From NCBI GenBank assembly GCA_023421505.1, contig JAEZTJ010000062.1, forward strand, positions 1 to 64,000: a stretch of 64,000 nucleotides of DNA, read 5' to 3'. The notes beneath the pieces were generated by a model. It was not told the origin of the DNA. It made no database searches and saw nothing but the letters and a program-made list of their open reading frames with translations. Within the stretch, counting starts at the first letter, position 1. Every line of letters begins with the position of its first letter. This document shows, in pieces, positions 52,155 to 61,438 of this stretch. The DNA comes from Bacillota bacterium. Its GTDB lineage: Bacteria; Bacillota; Clostridia; Lachnospirales; Lachnospiraceae. The translations under genes were made by a program, and so were the position numbers.

Positions 52155-52230
52155 GTTATGTTAGATTGGCAATTAATTCTTCTATACACACGTATAAATA
52201 AGTTGTATATTCAATAAAACGGAGATTAAT

Positions 52231-53082
52231 ATGAGGCGAAGGACAAAAATAAATCTAAACCCAAAACATGTTCTTATCGCATGTGTTATATTACTTCTTG
52301 CATTGATAATCTTTTCTTTTCGATATGGGGAGCAATTGTCACCTGTAAAAGAGGCAGTCGGTACGGTTATTACACCGATGCAGCGAGGTGTAAATACGGT
52401 AGGAACCTTTTTTTCTAATCAATTGGACCGATTCAAAAGTGTCAATGATTTATTAGAGGAAAATAAGAAGCTGAAGGAACAGGTTGATGCACTTTCCTAT
52501 GCAAACGGGCAGTTCCTTAAGGATAAATATGAACTCGATGAATTACGTAAGCAATTTAAGCTGGATAAGAAATTTATTGATTATCCAAAGGTTGCAGCCA
52601 GAGTCATCAGCAAGGAATCAAATAACTGGTATAGTACTTTTAAAATTGATAAGGGCACCAGAGATGGTCTTGCTAAAGATATGAATGTAATTTCAGAAAA
52701 TGGACTTGTAGGAATCATCACGGAAGCACATTATAATTATTCCTTAGTAAGAGCGATTATTGATGACAACAACAGTGTTACAGGAATGTCTCAGACAACT
52801 GCTGATATCTGTTATGTCCGCGGTGATTTGCAGCTTATGGATCAGGGTAAAATACGTGTGGAAAAAATCTCAAAGGATGCCCAGATGAAAGAAGGGGATG
52901 AGATTGTAACAGCACATACCAGTCCTAAATATCTGCAGGGAATTTCGATTGGTTATATCAGTGATATTGAGTATGATTCCAGTAACATGGCAAAAACAGC
53001 ATTACTGACACCGACTGTGGATTTTCAGCACTTAGAAACTGTATTAATTATTACTGAACAAAAGGAAACTTTGATTGATTAA
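52231..53082 (+). CDS. mreC: Rod shape-determining protein MreC
   Basis: This 283-residue protein has one transmembrane helix (about 13-29), a coiled coil (about 66-95) and the beta-barrel MreC domain with KGTRDGLAKDMNVIS, DICYVRGD and TSPKYLQGISIG. It is a scaffold linking MreB to the extracellular synthesis enzymes. CGGAGA precedes the ATG. It lies in the standard position before mreD. Confidence 0.95.
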   Translation: MRRRTKINLNPKHVLIACVILLLALIIFSFRYGEQLSPVKEAVGTVITPMQRGVNTVGTFFSNQLDRFKSVNDLLEENKKLKEQVDALSYANGQFLKDKYELDELRKQFKLDKKFIDYPKVAARVISKESNNWYSTFKIDKGTRDGLAKDMNVISENGLVGIITEAHYNYSLVRAIIDDNNSVTGMSQTTADICYVRGDLQLMDQGKIRVEKISKDAQMKEGDEIVTAHTSPKYLQGISIGYISDIEYDSSNMAKTALLTPTVDFQHLETVLIITEQKETLID

Positions 53083-53099
53083 CAAAGTAGGGGTATTAC

Positions 53100-53609
53100 G
53101 TGAAACGTCTGATCATATATACATTAGAAATTATCATATGCTTTTTGTTTCAAAGTACCATGTATGACTTTATCAGCCTGGCTGAGATTATGCCGAATGT
53201 TCTGCTCATACTTGTTGTATCATCGGCCTATATGCGCGGCAGGATGACAGGCTTATTTCTTGGCCTGTTTTGTGGTCTTTTACTAGATCTGTCATCGGGA
53301 GCATATGTTGTTGGGTTATATGCATTAATGTACATGTTAATAGGTTATTTCATAGGATATACCCATAAAGTCTATTCGAATGAAGATTATACGTTACCTA
53401 TTATAATTATTGCAGTCAGTGATTTGATCTATGGTTTCTTCTTTTATGTATTTGAATTTTTACTCAGAGGCCGTCTGAATGTCTTTTATTATTTTCGAAG
53501 GATCATTTTACCTGAAATTATTTATACCGTTGCAGTATCCATCATATTATACAAGCTGTTACATATGATTAATAATCATTTGGATCGTAGACAGGATAAG
53601 GAGGCATAA
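53100..53609 (+). CDS. mreD: Rod shape-determining protein MreD
   Basis: This 169-residue integral membrane protein has about five transmembrane helices and the family-typical Pro/Leu-rich first half (PNVLLILVVS, GLFCGLLLDLSSG). The start is GTG at 53100. Its 3' end contains the ribosome-binding site of the PBP2 gene, indicating coupled translation. Confidence 0.92.
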   Translation: MKRLIIYTLEIIICFLFQSTMYDFISLAEIMPNVLLILVVSSAYMRGRMTGLFLGLFCGLLLDLSSGAYVVGLYALMYMLIGYFIGYTHKVYSNEDYTLPIIIIAVSDLIYGFFFYVFEFLLRGRLNVFYYFRRIILPEIIYTVAVSIILYKLLHMINNHLDRRQDKEA

Positions 53610-53611
53610 GC

Positions 53612-56476
53612 TTGTTTGATGTATTCCTGGATAATATTAAAAAGCTACTAAAGTCAAGGATTTTTCCAATTACATTAATATATCTTGTATTGCTCGGTGT
53701 TATTGTTAATCGTTTATTCGTTATACAAATTGTAAACGGGCCCGAAATCGACGAAAAAGGAGTACTACGGGATACAAAGAAAAGAGAAATTGAAAGTACC
53801 AGAGGAAACATCTATGACCGTAACGGAAACCTTCTTGCTTCAAATGCTTTAACCTACTCGGTAGTAATGGAAGATAGTACTAAAATTGAATCAAATGAGC
53901 AGAAAAATGCTATTATATATAAATTGATCAAATTGATTGAAAAAAATGGCGATACTTTAGATAATGATTTTTTTATTGCTCAGGATAAGGAAGGTAACTT
54001 AAAATTTACTATTGAAGGTGCGGCATTATTGCGCTTTAAGAAAGATGCCTATGCCTACGCAATCGGTAAAGGTGAATTGACTGAGGAGCAGAAAAATGCG
54101 ACCGCAGAAGAAGTTTATGAATTTTTGCGTAGTGGAAAAGGCTTTGAAGATCAAGTCGATAAGATGTTTGATATATCAGATTCCTATTCGGTTATTGATA
54201 CCTTGAAGATTATGAGTGTACGTTTTGCCCTTCACAGTGTCTATCCAAAATATCTTCAGATTAATGTTGCCTCTAATGTCAGTGATTTGACGATTGCTGC
54301 CGTTGAAGAAAATAGTGACGAGCTGATTGGCGTTGAGGTGAAGCAGCAGACCCATCGCATATACGAGGATAGTATTTATTTTTCTAATATCATCGGTTAT
54401 ACTGGGTTAATCAGTTCTGAGGAGCTGGAAGAGAAAAATAAAAAGGAAAAATTATATAATTTAACGGATGTAATTGGAAAAACTGGTCTTGAAAAGAAAT
54501 TTGAAGAATACTTAAGAGGGAAAAAGGGTACTGAGACGGTTAGTGTGAACTCGGCAAATAAAGTAACTGATATTATTGATCATATTGATCCGGCTGCAGG
54601 TAATGATATCTATTTAACGATTGACAGAAATTTGCAAATATCTACCTATCATCTTTTAGAAAAGGAGCTGGCAGCTGTACTTTTAGAGTACATAACACCA
54701 GATCTTAATTATGGAAGTAAGGGAGAAAGTGCAACTGATATTCTAATACCGATATATGAGGTGTACTATGCACTGATTAATAATAATATCATTGATATTA
54801 ATCACTTTAATGATAAAAAAGCTACTGCTTTAGAAAAGCAAACCTATGATAAATACAAGAATAGGCTGAAAGAGGTATTTCAAAAGCTGGATACCTTATT
54901 AAAGGCAGATAACACCGTAACTAATACACAAGCCGTAGAAATGAAAGAGTATCTGGATTATTTTTATTCGGTACTTGTGAAAAATAACATTTTAATTACC
55001 AATGCTATTCCTAAGGATGATCCTACTTTATTAGATTATCAGAATGGTAAGATCAGCTTAAGCAGCTTCTTACAGTATGCTCTAGCAAATAACTGGGTGG
55101 ATTTATCCGAGCTTAAAATAGGTAATGATTATTATAGTGCAAATGAGCTATATCAAAAGCTGATAGCTTTTACGAAAAATATATTAAAAAGTGACAGCGA
55201 ATTTAACAAAAAAATCTACCGTGATTTAGTATTTTCGTACAAATTATCGGGAAGTGAAATTTGTCTTTTATTATTCGACCAAGGTGTGTTAAAATATAAG
55301 GAAGAGGAAGTAACTGGCTTAAAGAACAATTCACACTCTGCTTATACCTTTATTACTGAGAAAATTAAAGCTTTGGAGATAACTCCTGCAATGTTAGCAC
55401 TTTCACCCTGCAGTGGTTCAGTTGTTATTACTGATGTTAATACCGGAGATGTACGTGCGCTAGTTACTTATCCGGGATATGATAATAACAAATTTGCAGG
55501 CAGAATTGATGCAGAATATTATAATCAAATTCACAGTGATTTATCCTATCCTTGGATGAACAGGCCTACAACGCAGAAAATAGCACCTGGTTCTACCTTT
55601 AAGATGGTAACCTCTGTAGCTGCTTTAGAGGAAGGTGTAACAACACCTTCTTATGAAATATATGATGAGGGCGAATTCTCAAAGATTGACCCAGCTCCAA
55701 AATGTCATGTTTATCCCGGTACGCATGGTTCAGTTAATATTATAGATGCTTTGGCTGTTTCCTGTAACTATTACTTTTTTGAAATGGGATGGCGCTTAAG
55801 TATAGATGGTGCAGGCAAATACAATACGCAGAAGGGATTATCCAATTTAAAGAAATATGCTGCTTTATTTGGACTTAATCAAAAATCCGGACTGGATCAG
55901 GAGCTCGGCGAAGCAGAACCGATGATTTCAGATAAGGATTCCGTAAGATCTGCAATTGGACAGGGTAGTAATGCATACACTCCGGATCAAATGGCTAGGT
56001 ATGTAACCACTCTGGCTAACCGTGGGACATGCTATGACTTGACCTTGGTAGATAAAATCACCGCTAAGGATGATACTGTAATTGAAGACAGAAGCGCGAA
56101 GGTAAATCATAAGTTAAGCAATGTGAATGCTACAACCTGGGATGCTGTACTGGAGGGTATGCATGCCGTGGTGAACTCACCGAAGGGCTCAGTTTATTCC
56201 ACCTTTAAGAATTTTGGGGTTGAGGTAGCAGGTAAAACAGGTACATCACAGATCAGCAAATCAATACCGAATAATGCTTTATTTGTTTCCTTTGCTCCTT
56301 ACAATAATCCGGAGATTTCCGTCACTGTAGTGATACCAAATGGCTATACCTCTCATAATGCTGCAGACCTCGCTAAGAATTTATATTCCTTATATTTTAA
56401 TTTAGAGGACGAGGAGACCTTATTAAATAGTGATATTACTGTTCCTAAAACCAATATAGATGCAGCGATAGAATAA
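53612..56476 (+). CDS. mrdA: Elongasome transpeptidase PBP2 (class B)
   Basis: This 954-residue class B penicillin-binding protein cross-links peptidoglycan during elongation. It has one N-terminal helix (about 14-36) and the dimerisation region with EIESTRGNIYDRNGNLLA. The transpeptidase domain has Ser661 in GSTFK, SCN at 717-719 and KTG at 875-877. It is about 300 residues longer than E. coli PBP2, mainly because of a charged helical insertion before the transpeptidase domain (about 365-600). TTG at 53612 follows AAGGAGG (53598-53604) by 7 nt. Confidence 0.93.
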   Translation: MFDVFLDNIKKLLKSRIFPITLIYLVLLGVIVNRLFVIQIVNGPEIDEKGVLRDTKKREIESTRGNIYDRNGNLLASNALTYSVVMEDSTKIESNEQKNAIIYKLIKLIEKNGDTLDNDFFIAQDKEGNLKFTIEGAALLRFKKDAYAYAIGKGELTEEQKNATAEEVYEFLRSGKGFEDQVDKMFDISDSYSVIDTLKIMSVRFALHSVYPKYLQINVASNVSDLTIAAVEENSDELIGVEVKQQTHRIYEDSIYFSNIIGYTGLISSEELEEKNKKEKLYNLTDVIGKTGLEKKFEEYLRGKKGTETVSVNSANKVTDIIDHIDPAAGNDIYLTIDRNLQISTYHLLEKELAAVLLEYITPDLNYGSKGESATDILIPIYEVYYALINNNIIDINHFNDKKATALEKQTYDKYKNRLKEVFQKLDTLLKADNTVTNTQAVEMKEYLDYFYSVLVKNNILITNAIPKDDPTLLDYQNGKISLSSFLQYALANNWVDLSELKIGNDYYSANELYQKLIAFTKNILKSDSEFNKKIYRDLVFSYKLSGSEICLLLFDQGVLKYKEEEVTGLKNNSHSAYTFITEKIKALEITPAMLALSPCSGSVVITDVNTGDVRALVTYPGYDNNKFAGRIDAEYYNQIHSDLSYPWMNRPTTQKIAPGSTFKMVTSVAALEEGVTTPSYEIYDEGEFSKIDPAPKCHVYPGTHGSVNIIDALAVSCNYYFFEMGWRLSIDGAGKYNTQKGLSNLKKYAALFGLNQKSGLDQELGEAEPMISDKDSVRSAIGQGSNAYTPDQMARYVTTLANRGTCYDLTLVDKITAKDDTVIEDRSAKVNHKLSNVNATTWDAVLEGMHAVVNSPKGSVYSTFKNFGVEVAGKTGTSQISKSIPNNALFVSFAPYNNPEISVTVVIPNGYTSHNAADLAKNLYSLYFNLEDEETLLNSDITVPKTNIDAAIE

Positions 56477-56566
56477 GTTGGTAGAACCTAACAGCTCACA
56501 AGTAACAGGATATATGTGATTTTTAGTTTGCACATGTCATGAATATATCTGTAAAGGAGACTTTCA

Positions 56567-57232
56567 ATGAATAATTCTGTAATTATAAAAGGTAATAAAT
56601 ATGGTATCATTGTAGTTTTAAGCCCTGACGTACCGTTTGAGGAATTAAAGCTTCTGATTGCAGAGAAATTCAAGGAATCCAGTAAATTTTTTGAAAATGC
56701 CAAAATGGCTATTACCTTTGAGGGACGTAAGCTGACTAACGAAGAGCAGAAAGAAATTCTTGATGTAATCGGTGAGAATGCTGATATGCACATTGTCTGT
56801 GTTATGGAAAATGATCCTGAAATTCAGGAGAGTTTTAAAAAGACTTTGGAGCAAAAGCTTATGGAACTAAATAATAACACCGGACAATTTTATAAAGGTA
56901 TTCTACGGTCCGGAGCTTCTTTGGAATTTGAGACTAGTGTAATTATAATAGGAGATGTTAATCACGGGGCAAGAGTTGTATCCAAAGGTAATATTATAGT
57001 GCTTGGTGCCTTGAAGGGTACGGCATTTGCCGGAGCAACAGGTAATACCAATTCCTTTGTGGTAGCTCTTGATATGAGCCCAACACAGATTCGTATAGCA
57101 GATACGATTGCTAGAGCGCCGGATAAGCCGGTGAAGGATGAGGCGAAGGAAACCAAGATTGCATTTTTGGAAGAGGGAAATATTTATATAGAACCGTTAA
57201 ATAAAAATATCTTGCAGGATATTAATTTATAA
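56567..57232 (+). CDS. minC: Septum site-determining protein MinC
   Basis: This 221-residue inhibitor of FtsZ assembly has an N-terminal MinC domain (about 1-95) and the C-terminal beta-helix domain, recognisable from RSGASLEFETSVIIIGDVNHGARVVSKGNIIVLGALKGTAFAG. It acts with MinD and MinE, encoded next, to keep division at mid-cell. AAAGGAGA precedes the ATG. Confidence 0.94.
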   Translation: MNNSVIIKGNKYGIIVVLSPDVPFEELKLLIAEKFKESSKFFENAKMAITFEGRKLTNEEQKEILDVIGENADMHIVCVMENDPEIQESFKKTLEQKLMELNNNTGQFYKGILRSGASLEFETSVIIIGDVNHGARVVSKGNIIVLGALKGTAFAGATGNTNSFVVALDMSPTQIRIADTIARAPDKPVKDEAKETKIAFLEEGNIYIEPLNKNILQDINL

Positions 57233-57640
57233 GCGGGATATATTAAATATAGAGATTAGCAGGGAACAAGAGGATATCCACAGAATTAACTGTGTGAGTA
57301 TTCTACAGAGAAAACATACGGATAAGTGATGTTTTCCATTCATATTTAGAGAAGAACTTCTCCTATATAGAGTGGAGGGATAAATCCTTCAAAGACTTGA
57401 TGGAGAAATTTTCTAAAAAGTGGTAAAGCCTTTTAATTGGTAGAGAAATACTTCCAAATGATGAAAGGATAAGCCTTTATAAGTCTAGGAGGGAAACTTC
57501 CAAAGAGGGGAGAAACCTCCAAAATTGGAGGAGAAAACCTTCAAAAATTGGGGGGAGAAAAACCTTCAAAAATTCGGAGGAGAAATCCTCCAAAAAATTC
57601 GGAGGAGAAATCCTCCAAAAAGCTCGGAGGATTAGTAAAA
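57233..57640 (+). other. 408-nt spacer between minC and minD, mostly a tandem hairpin array
   Basis: The first 140 nt include inverted pairs such as CAGAATTAACTGTG and GAGAAGAACTTCTC. The rest (57372-57630) is the tandem array described separately. No terminator with a clear T tract is present, so minC transcription probably reads through the array into minD. Confidence 0.6.
57372..57630 (+). repeat. Decaying tandem array of GGAGG/CCTCC hairpins in the minD leader
   Basis: GGAGG-like units start at about 57374, 57399, 57418, 57437, 57464, 57488, 57506, 57527, 57551, 57576 and 57601, with a final half unit at 57626. The last three steps are exactly 25 nt. The cleanest units read GGAGGA-GAAA-TCCTCC, a 6-bp stem closed by a GNRA-type tetraloop, then an A-rich linker. 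Distal units diverge but mostly keep pairing. The last GGAGG (57626-57630) is the minD ribosome-binding site, 10 nt from its ATG. Confidence 0.85.
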
Positions 57641-58432
57641 ATGGGTGAAGTTATTGTAATAACATCCGGCAAGGGCGGAGTAGGAAAGACTACAACTACA
57701 GCTAATGTCGGTACCGGCTTGGCAATGTTGGATAAAAAGGTTGTTTTAATTGATACAGATATCGGTTTGAGAAATTTAGATGTGGTAATGGGCTTAGAAA
57801 ATCGAATCGTTTATAATTTAGTGGATGTAATTGAAGGCTCCTGCCGTATCAGAAATGCTTTAATCAAAGATAAACGTTATCCCAATCTATATTTATTACC
57901 ATCAGCTCAGACCAGAGATAAAAATGCTGTAACACCGGAGCAGATGAAGAAGCTCGCCGATGAGCTTAGAGAAGAATTCGATTACATATTAATGGACTGT
58001 CCTGCTGGGATTGAGCAAGGCTTTAAAAATGCGATTGCCGGAGCAGACAGAGCATTAGTTGTTACAACCCCCGAAGTATCTGCTGTTAGAGATGCAGACC
58101 GTATTATCGGCTTATTAGAAGCAAATGATATGAAGCAGACTCATCTGATTGTAAATCGTATTCGTATGGATATGGTGAAGCGCGGCGATATGATGTCAAG
58201 TGACGATGTTTGCGAAATACTCGCAATTGATTTAATCGGAGTTGTACCTGACGATGAAAATATAGTAATATCAACAAATCAGGGCGAGCCCTTAGTTGGT
58301 TCGGAATCTCTTGCTGGTAAGGCTTATATGAATATCTGCAAGAGAGTGATCGGAGAGGAAGTACCTTTCCTGAATTTGGATGAAAAGCAAACGTTTTTCT
58401 CAAAACTGTTTGGTAAACGGAAGAAGAATTAA
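57641..58432 (+). CDS. minD: Septum site-determining ATPase MinD
   Basis: This 263-residue deviant Walker A ATPase has the P-loop GKGGVGKTTTTANVG, DTDIGLRNLDVVMGLE and the MDCPAGIEQGF Walker B segment. The C-terminal amphipathic membrane-targeting helix is present (KLFGKRKKN). The ATG at 57641 is chosen because MGEVIVITSGKGG is the conserved MinD N-terminus and GGAGG lies 10 nt upstream; a longer in-frame reading from 57548 would translate three array units. Its leader array may adjust the MinD level against MinC and MinE. Confidence 0.96.
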   Translation: MGEVIVITSGKGGVGKTTTTANVGTGLAMLDKKVVLIDTDIGLRNLDVVMGLENRIVYNLVDVIEGSCRIRNALIKDKRYPNLYLLPSAQTRDKNAVTPEQMKKLADELREEFDYILMDCPAGIEQGFKNAIAGADRALVVTTPEVSAVRDADRIIGLLEANDMKQTHLIVNRIRMDMVKRGDMMSSDDVCEILAIDLIGVVPDDENIVISTNQGEPLVGSESLAGKAYMNICKRVIGEEVPFLNLDEKQTFFSKLFGKRKKN

Positions 58433-58444
58433 GGGGGGCATCTT

Positions 58445-58720
58445 ATGGGCTTTTCGGATTTTTTTAAGAAAAAGGGGACCGGTAGCATCGCAAAAGATAG
58501 ACTGAAATTAGTCCTTGTGTCTGATCGTGCCGGATGTTCTCCAGAAATTATGGAACAAATTAAAAATGATATCATCACGGTAATCTCAAAATATATTGAA
58601 ATAGACTTAGATGGTCTGGACATCAAAATCACGCAGACAGAATCGGAATCAAATAATGGTTCAGTACCTGCTTTATTTGCGAATATTCCAATTAAGGACT
58701 TAAAGACCTCTAAGAAATAA
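58445..58720 (+). CDS. minE: Cell division topological specificity factor MinE
   Basis: This 91-residue partner of MinD has the N-terminal membrane-binding and MinD-contact segment (SFSDFFKKKGTGSIAKDRLKL-like, here GFSDFFKK) and the dimerisation domain. It stimulates MinD ATPase and drives oscillation. It starts 12 nt after minD with an AAGGGGGG site, so the two are translated together. Presence of MinE, rather than only DivIVA, agrees with many Clostridia. Confidence 0.93.
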   Translation: MGFSDFFKKKGTGSIAKDRLKLVLVSDRAGCSPEIMEQIKNDIITVISKYIEIDLDGLDIKITQTESESNNGSVPALFANIPIKDLKTSKK

Positions 58721-58732
58721 GGATGTAAATGA

Positions 58733-59848
58733 ATGTTTAATTTTAAGCAATATGATTTTAAACGATATAATATAGTATTGGTTATTATAGTAATCATAAT
58801 AAGTATTTTAGGTGCATATTTAATTAAACAGGCAAAACCTGAATTGTTTATGCGGCAATTAGCTGGTCTAGTTGGTTGTATTTTCATGGTGGCTATATTA
58901 TCCTTGATCGATTATCACTTTATTAGCAGCTTTTATATCGTTCTTTATCTGATTAATATGCTTTTACTTGTGCTTGTTAAGTTAATCGGAGTAAGTCATT
59001 ATCATGCACAGCGCTGGTTAGATTTAAAGGTTACTGAGCTTCAACCGTCTGAGTTAACCAAGATCATTTTGATCATTTTTGCCGCCAAGCTTTTTAGTAT
59101 ATTCAGACAAAAGATAAACAATGCATGGGTTCTGATATTAATAACCGTATCAATAGCTATTCCAACATTTCTCATCTTAATTCAAACGAATTTATCTACC
59201 AGTTTGGTAATAGCATTTATTTTTGTTATGATGATCTTTGCTGCAGGACTCAGCTGGAAAATTATATTGCCGATATTAATTATAGGCATACCGAGTATTT
59301 GGGGATTTTTCTGGTATATTCAACAGGACTATCAAGTAATATTAAAGCCATATCAACAAGAAAGAGTATTATCGATTATTAATCCGGAAGCATATCCTGA
59401 TATTATGTATCAGCAGGATAATTCTGTTATTGCAATTGGCTCAGGTCAATTATATGGAAAAATATTAAGTAATGAAGACAATAGCCGCAATTATGATAAA
59501 ATTCCGGTTTCTGAAAGTGATTTTATCTTTTCTGTAGCAGGGGAGGAATTTGGTTTTATTGGAAGCTGTGTAATAATTGGTTTGTATGTCGTAATTATAT
59601 ATAATTGCTTGATAACAGCCAAAAAGGCACCAGACTATATGGGAATGTTAATAGCAATTGGAATTGCTTCCATGTTTATGTTTCAATTATTTGTAAATAT
59701 AGGTGTAGCAACCTCGATACTACCGAATACGGGTTTACCGCTGCCTTTTTTAAGTCAAGGTCTTAGCTCAATGCTCAGCGGTATGTTGGGGATAGGAATT
59801 ATACTAAATATACGTCTACAGCCAAAACTAATCAGAGGAAGAGTATAA
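58733..59848 (+). CDS. rodA: RodA-type SEDS peptidoglycan polymerase
   Basis: This 371-residue multi-pass protein of the FtsW/RodA/SpoVE family has about ten transmembrane helices. The signature motifs HYHAQRWLDL, LQPSELTKI, PVSESDFIFSVAGEEFGFIG and GLPLPFLSQGLSSML are visible. It polymerises glycan strands with its class B PBP partner, presumably the PBP2 encoded at 53612. The start follows AAGGATG by 7 nt. Assignment to RodA over FtsW rests on the mre/PBP2 neighbourhood. Confidence 0.9.
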   Translation: MFNFKQYDFKRYNIVLVIIVIIISILGAYLIKQAKPELFMRQLAGLVGCIFMVAILSLIDYHFISSFYIVLYLINMLLLVLVKLIGVSHYHAQRWLDLKVTELQPSELTKIILIIFAAKLFSIFRQKINNAWVLILITVSIAIPTFLILIQTNLSTSLVIAFIFVMMIFAAGLSWKIILPILIIGIPSIWGFFWYIQQDYQVILKPYQQERVLSIINPEAYPDIMYQQDNSVIAIGSGQLYGKILSNEDNSRNYDKIPVSESDFIFSVAGEEFGFIGSCVIIGLYVVIIYNCLITAKKAPDYMGMLIAIGIASMFMFQLFVNIGVATSILPNTGLPLPFLSQGLSSMLSGMLGIGIILNIRLQPKLIRGRV

Positions 59849-59880
59849 GACGCCATAATAAGGCAGAATGGAGGTTATAT

Positions 59881-60279
59881 ATGAATATCGGTATGATTGC
59901 ACATGATGCAAAAAAGAAGCTGATGCAGAATTTCTGTATCGCTTACCGTGGAATTTTAAGCAAGCATAACTTATTTGCTACAGGAACTACAGGACGATTA
60001 ATAGAAGAAGTAACGAATTTAACCGTCCATAAATATTTAGCCGGTCATCTGGGAGGTGAACAGCAATTAGGGTCTCAGATTGAACATAATCAGATGGATA
60101 TTATCATATTTCTACGTGATCCATTAACTCCAAAATCACATGAACCTGATGTAAATAATATCTTTCAATTATGTGATAAGCATAATATCCCTTTGGCTAC
60201 CAATTTAGCTACGGCTGAATTACTGGTAAAGGCACTAGATCGTGGAGACCTAGATTGGAGAGAACTTTTTAAGTCCTGA
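59881..60279 (+). CDS. mgsA: Methylglyoxal synthase
   Basis: This 132-residue enzyme converts dihydroxyacetone phosphate to methylglyoxal and phosphate. The MGS-like domain contains AHDAKKKLM, ATGTTGRLI, the GGEQQLG phosphate-binding segment and FLRDPLTPKSHEPDV with the catalytic-type Asp. It acts in the cytosol as a phosphate-releasing bypass of lower glycolysis. It lies 32 nt after rodA, an arrangement common in Clostridia. Confidence 0.95.
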   Translation: MNIGMIAHDAKKKLMQNFCIAYRGILSKHNLFATGTTGRLIEEVTNLTVHKYLAGHLGGEQQLGSQIEHNQMDIIIFLRDPLTPKSHEPDVNNIFQLCDKHNIPLATNLATAELLVKALDRGDLDWRELFKS

Positions 60280-60305
60280 TAACCTGATGAGATGAAGGAT
60301 GTGAT

Positions 60306-61277
60306 ATGCAAATGAGAAAAATTATATTTTCTTTGCTGATGATAGCTACTATTTTATTATGCGGCTGTCAAAACTCCTCAGATAATTTTCTGAATTATCA
60401 AAACACTGTCAATATAGCAGGGACTGCTCTTGACAACCAGCTTACACAGGGAGCTTTTTTTGCTGAAGATATAGCCATTGTTACAGAAAAGGATAATAAA
60501 GGTGATGATAGTCAGCTGACTTGTGGTACGTCACTGCTTATTAATGATTCAGATAACCAGGTTATTTATGCAGATAAGGTATACGATAAGCTTTATCCAG
60601 CCAGTTTAACTAAGCTTTTGACTGCGTTAGTTGTATTACGAAGCGGCGAACTGACAGATACAGTAACAATTGGATATAATGCTACACATATTGCAGAAGG
60701 CGGAGTGAAATTATGTGGCTTTCATGAGGGTGATAGCATATCCCTAGAAGCTTTGCTTAACAGTATGCTGATCTATTCCGGTAATGATGCGGCAATCGCT
60801 TTAGCTGAGCATGTCGGTGGAAGTGTAGAAGAATTTGTAAAGAGGATGAATGAAGAAGCAGCAAAGGTTGGTGCAACTCATTCACATTTTGTTAATCCAA
60901 ATGGTTTACACGATGATAATCAATATACAACAGCCTATGACTTATATTTAATATTTCATGAACTGATGCAATATGATACCTTTGTGGGTATTATAAGTAC
61001 TTCTTCCTATACAGCGAAGTATTCTGATAAGGATGGAAACGCAAAGGAGAAGAAGTTTACTTCTACCAATTTGTTTTTGAAAGAGGATACACAACCTAAC
61101 CCTCAGCTTACAGTAGTCGGAGGAAAAACAGGAACAACCCGTAAAGCAGGAAATTGTCTCATTTTATTAAGCAAGAGCAAACAGGAAAAAGAATATATAT
61201 CAGTAATTTTAAAATCAGACAGCAGTGAGAAGCTTTATTCACAAATGTCATATTTGCTTTCATTGGCTTCTAAATAG
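60306..61277 (+). CDS. Lipidated D-alanyl-D-alanine carboxypeptidase (PBP, S11 family)
   Basis: This 323-residue S11 serine carboxypeptidase trims the terminal D-Ala of peptidoglycan stem peptides. It has SXXK in PASLTKL, SGN in YSGNDAAIAL and KTG in GKTGTTRKAG. Unlike typical DacA/DacF it has a lipobox (LLCGC) at the end of its signal peptide and no C-terminal amphipathic anchor domain. It is therefore probably held to the membrane as a lipoprotein. ATG at 60306 is used; 60312 is an alternative. It follows mgsA by 26 nt. Confidence 0.9.
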   Translation: MQMRKIIFSLLMIATILLCGCQNSSDNFLNYQNTVNIAGTALDNQLTQGAFFAEDIAIVTEKDNKGDDSQLTCGTSLLINDSDNQVIYADKVYDKLYPASLTKLLTALVVLRSGELTDTVTIGYNATHIAEGGVKLCGFHEGDSISLEALLNSMLIYSGNDAAIALAEHVGGSVEEFVKRMNEEAAKVGATHSHFVNPNGLHDDNQYTTAYDLYLIFHELMQYDTFVGIISTSSYTAKYSDKDGNAKEKKFTSTNLFLKEDTQPNPQLTVVGGKTGTTRKAGNCLILLSKSKQEKEYISVILKSDSSEKLYSQMSYLLSLASK

Positions 61278-61322
61278 TAGTAATTCTTACGCAATATTAA
61301 GCTTTATATTGGTATTTTATAG

Positions 61323-61351
61323 TTGTTTTTCAGATATGATTGTACTATAAT
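61323..61351 (+). promoter_or_regulatory. Candidate promoter of the small P-loop gene
   Basis: TTGTTT (61323-61328) and TATAAT (61346-61351) are 17 bp apart. A leader of about 80 nt with a short GC-richer stretch (61391-61420) follows. Confidence 0.5.
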
Positions 61352-61438
61352 TAATGTATAAATTAAAAGATTTGGCGTACAATTTAATATCCGGCACCGC
61401 ACATCTTACGTTGCGCCCACCATAAGGAGGAGATTACA

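Noticed and set aside
57372..57630. Possible CRISPR array
   Set aside because: Units are tandem without unique spacers, degrade progressively and end in a ribosome-binding site; no cas genes are near.
57548..57640. 31-residue N-terminal extension of MinD
   Set aside because: It translates tandem hairpin units; the conserved MinD start and a correctly spaced GGAGG support 57641.
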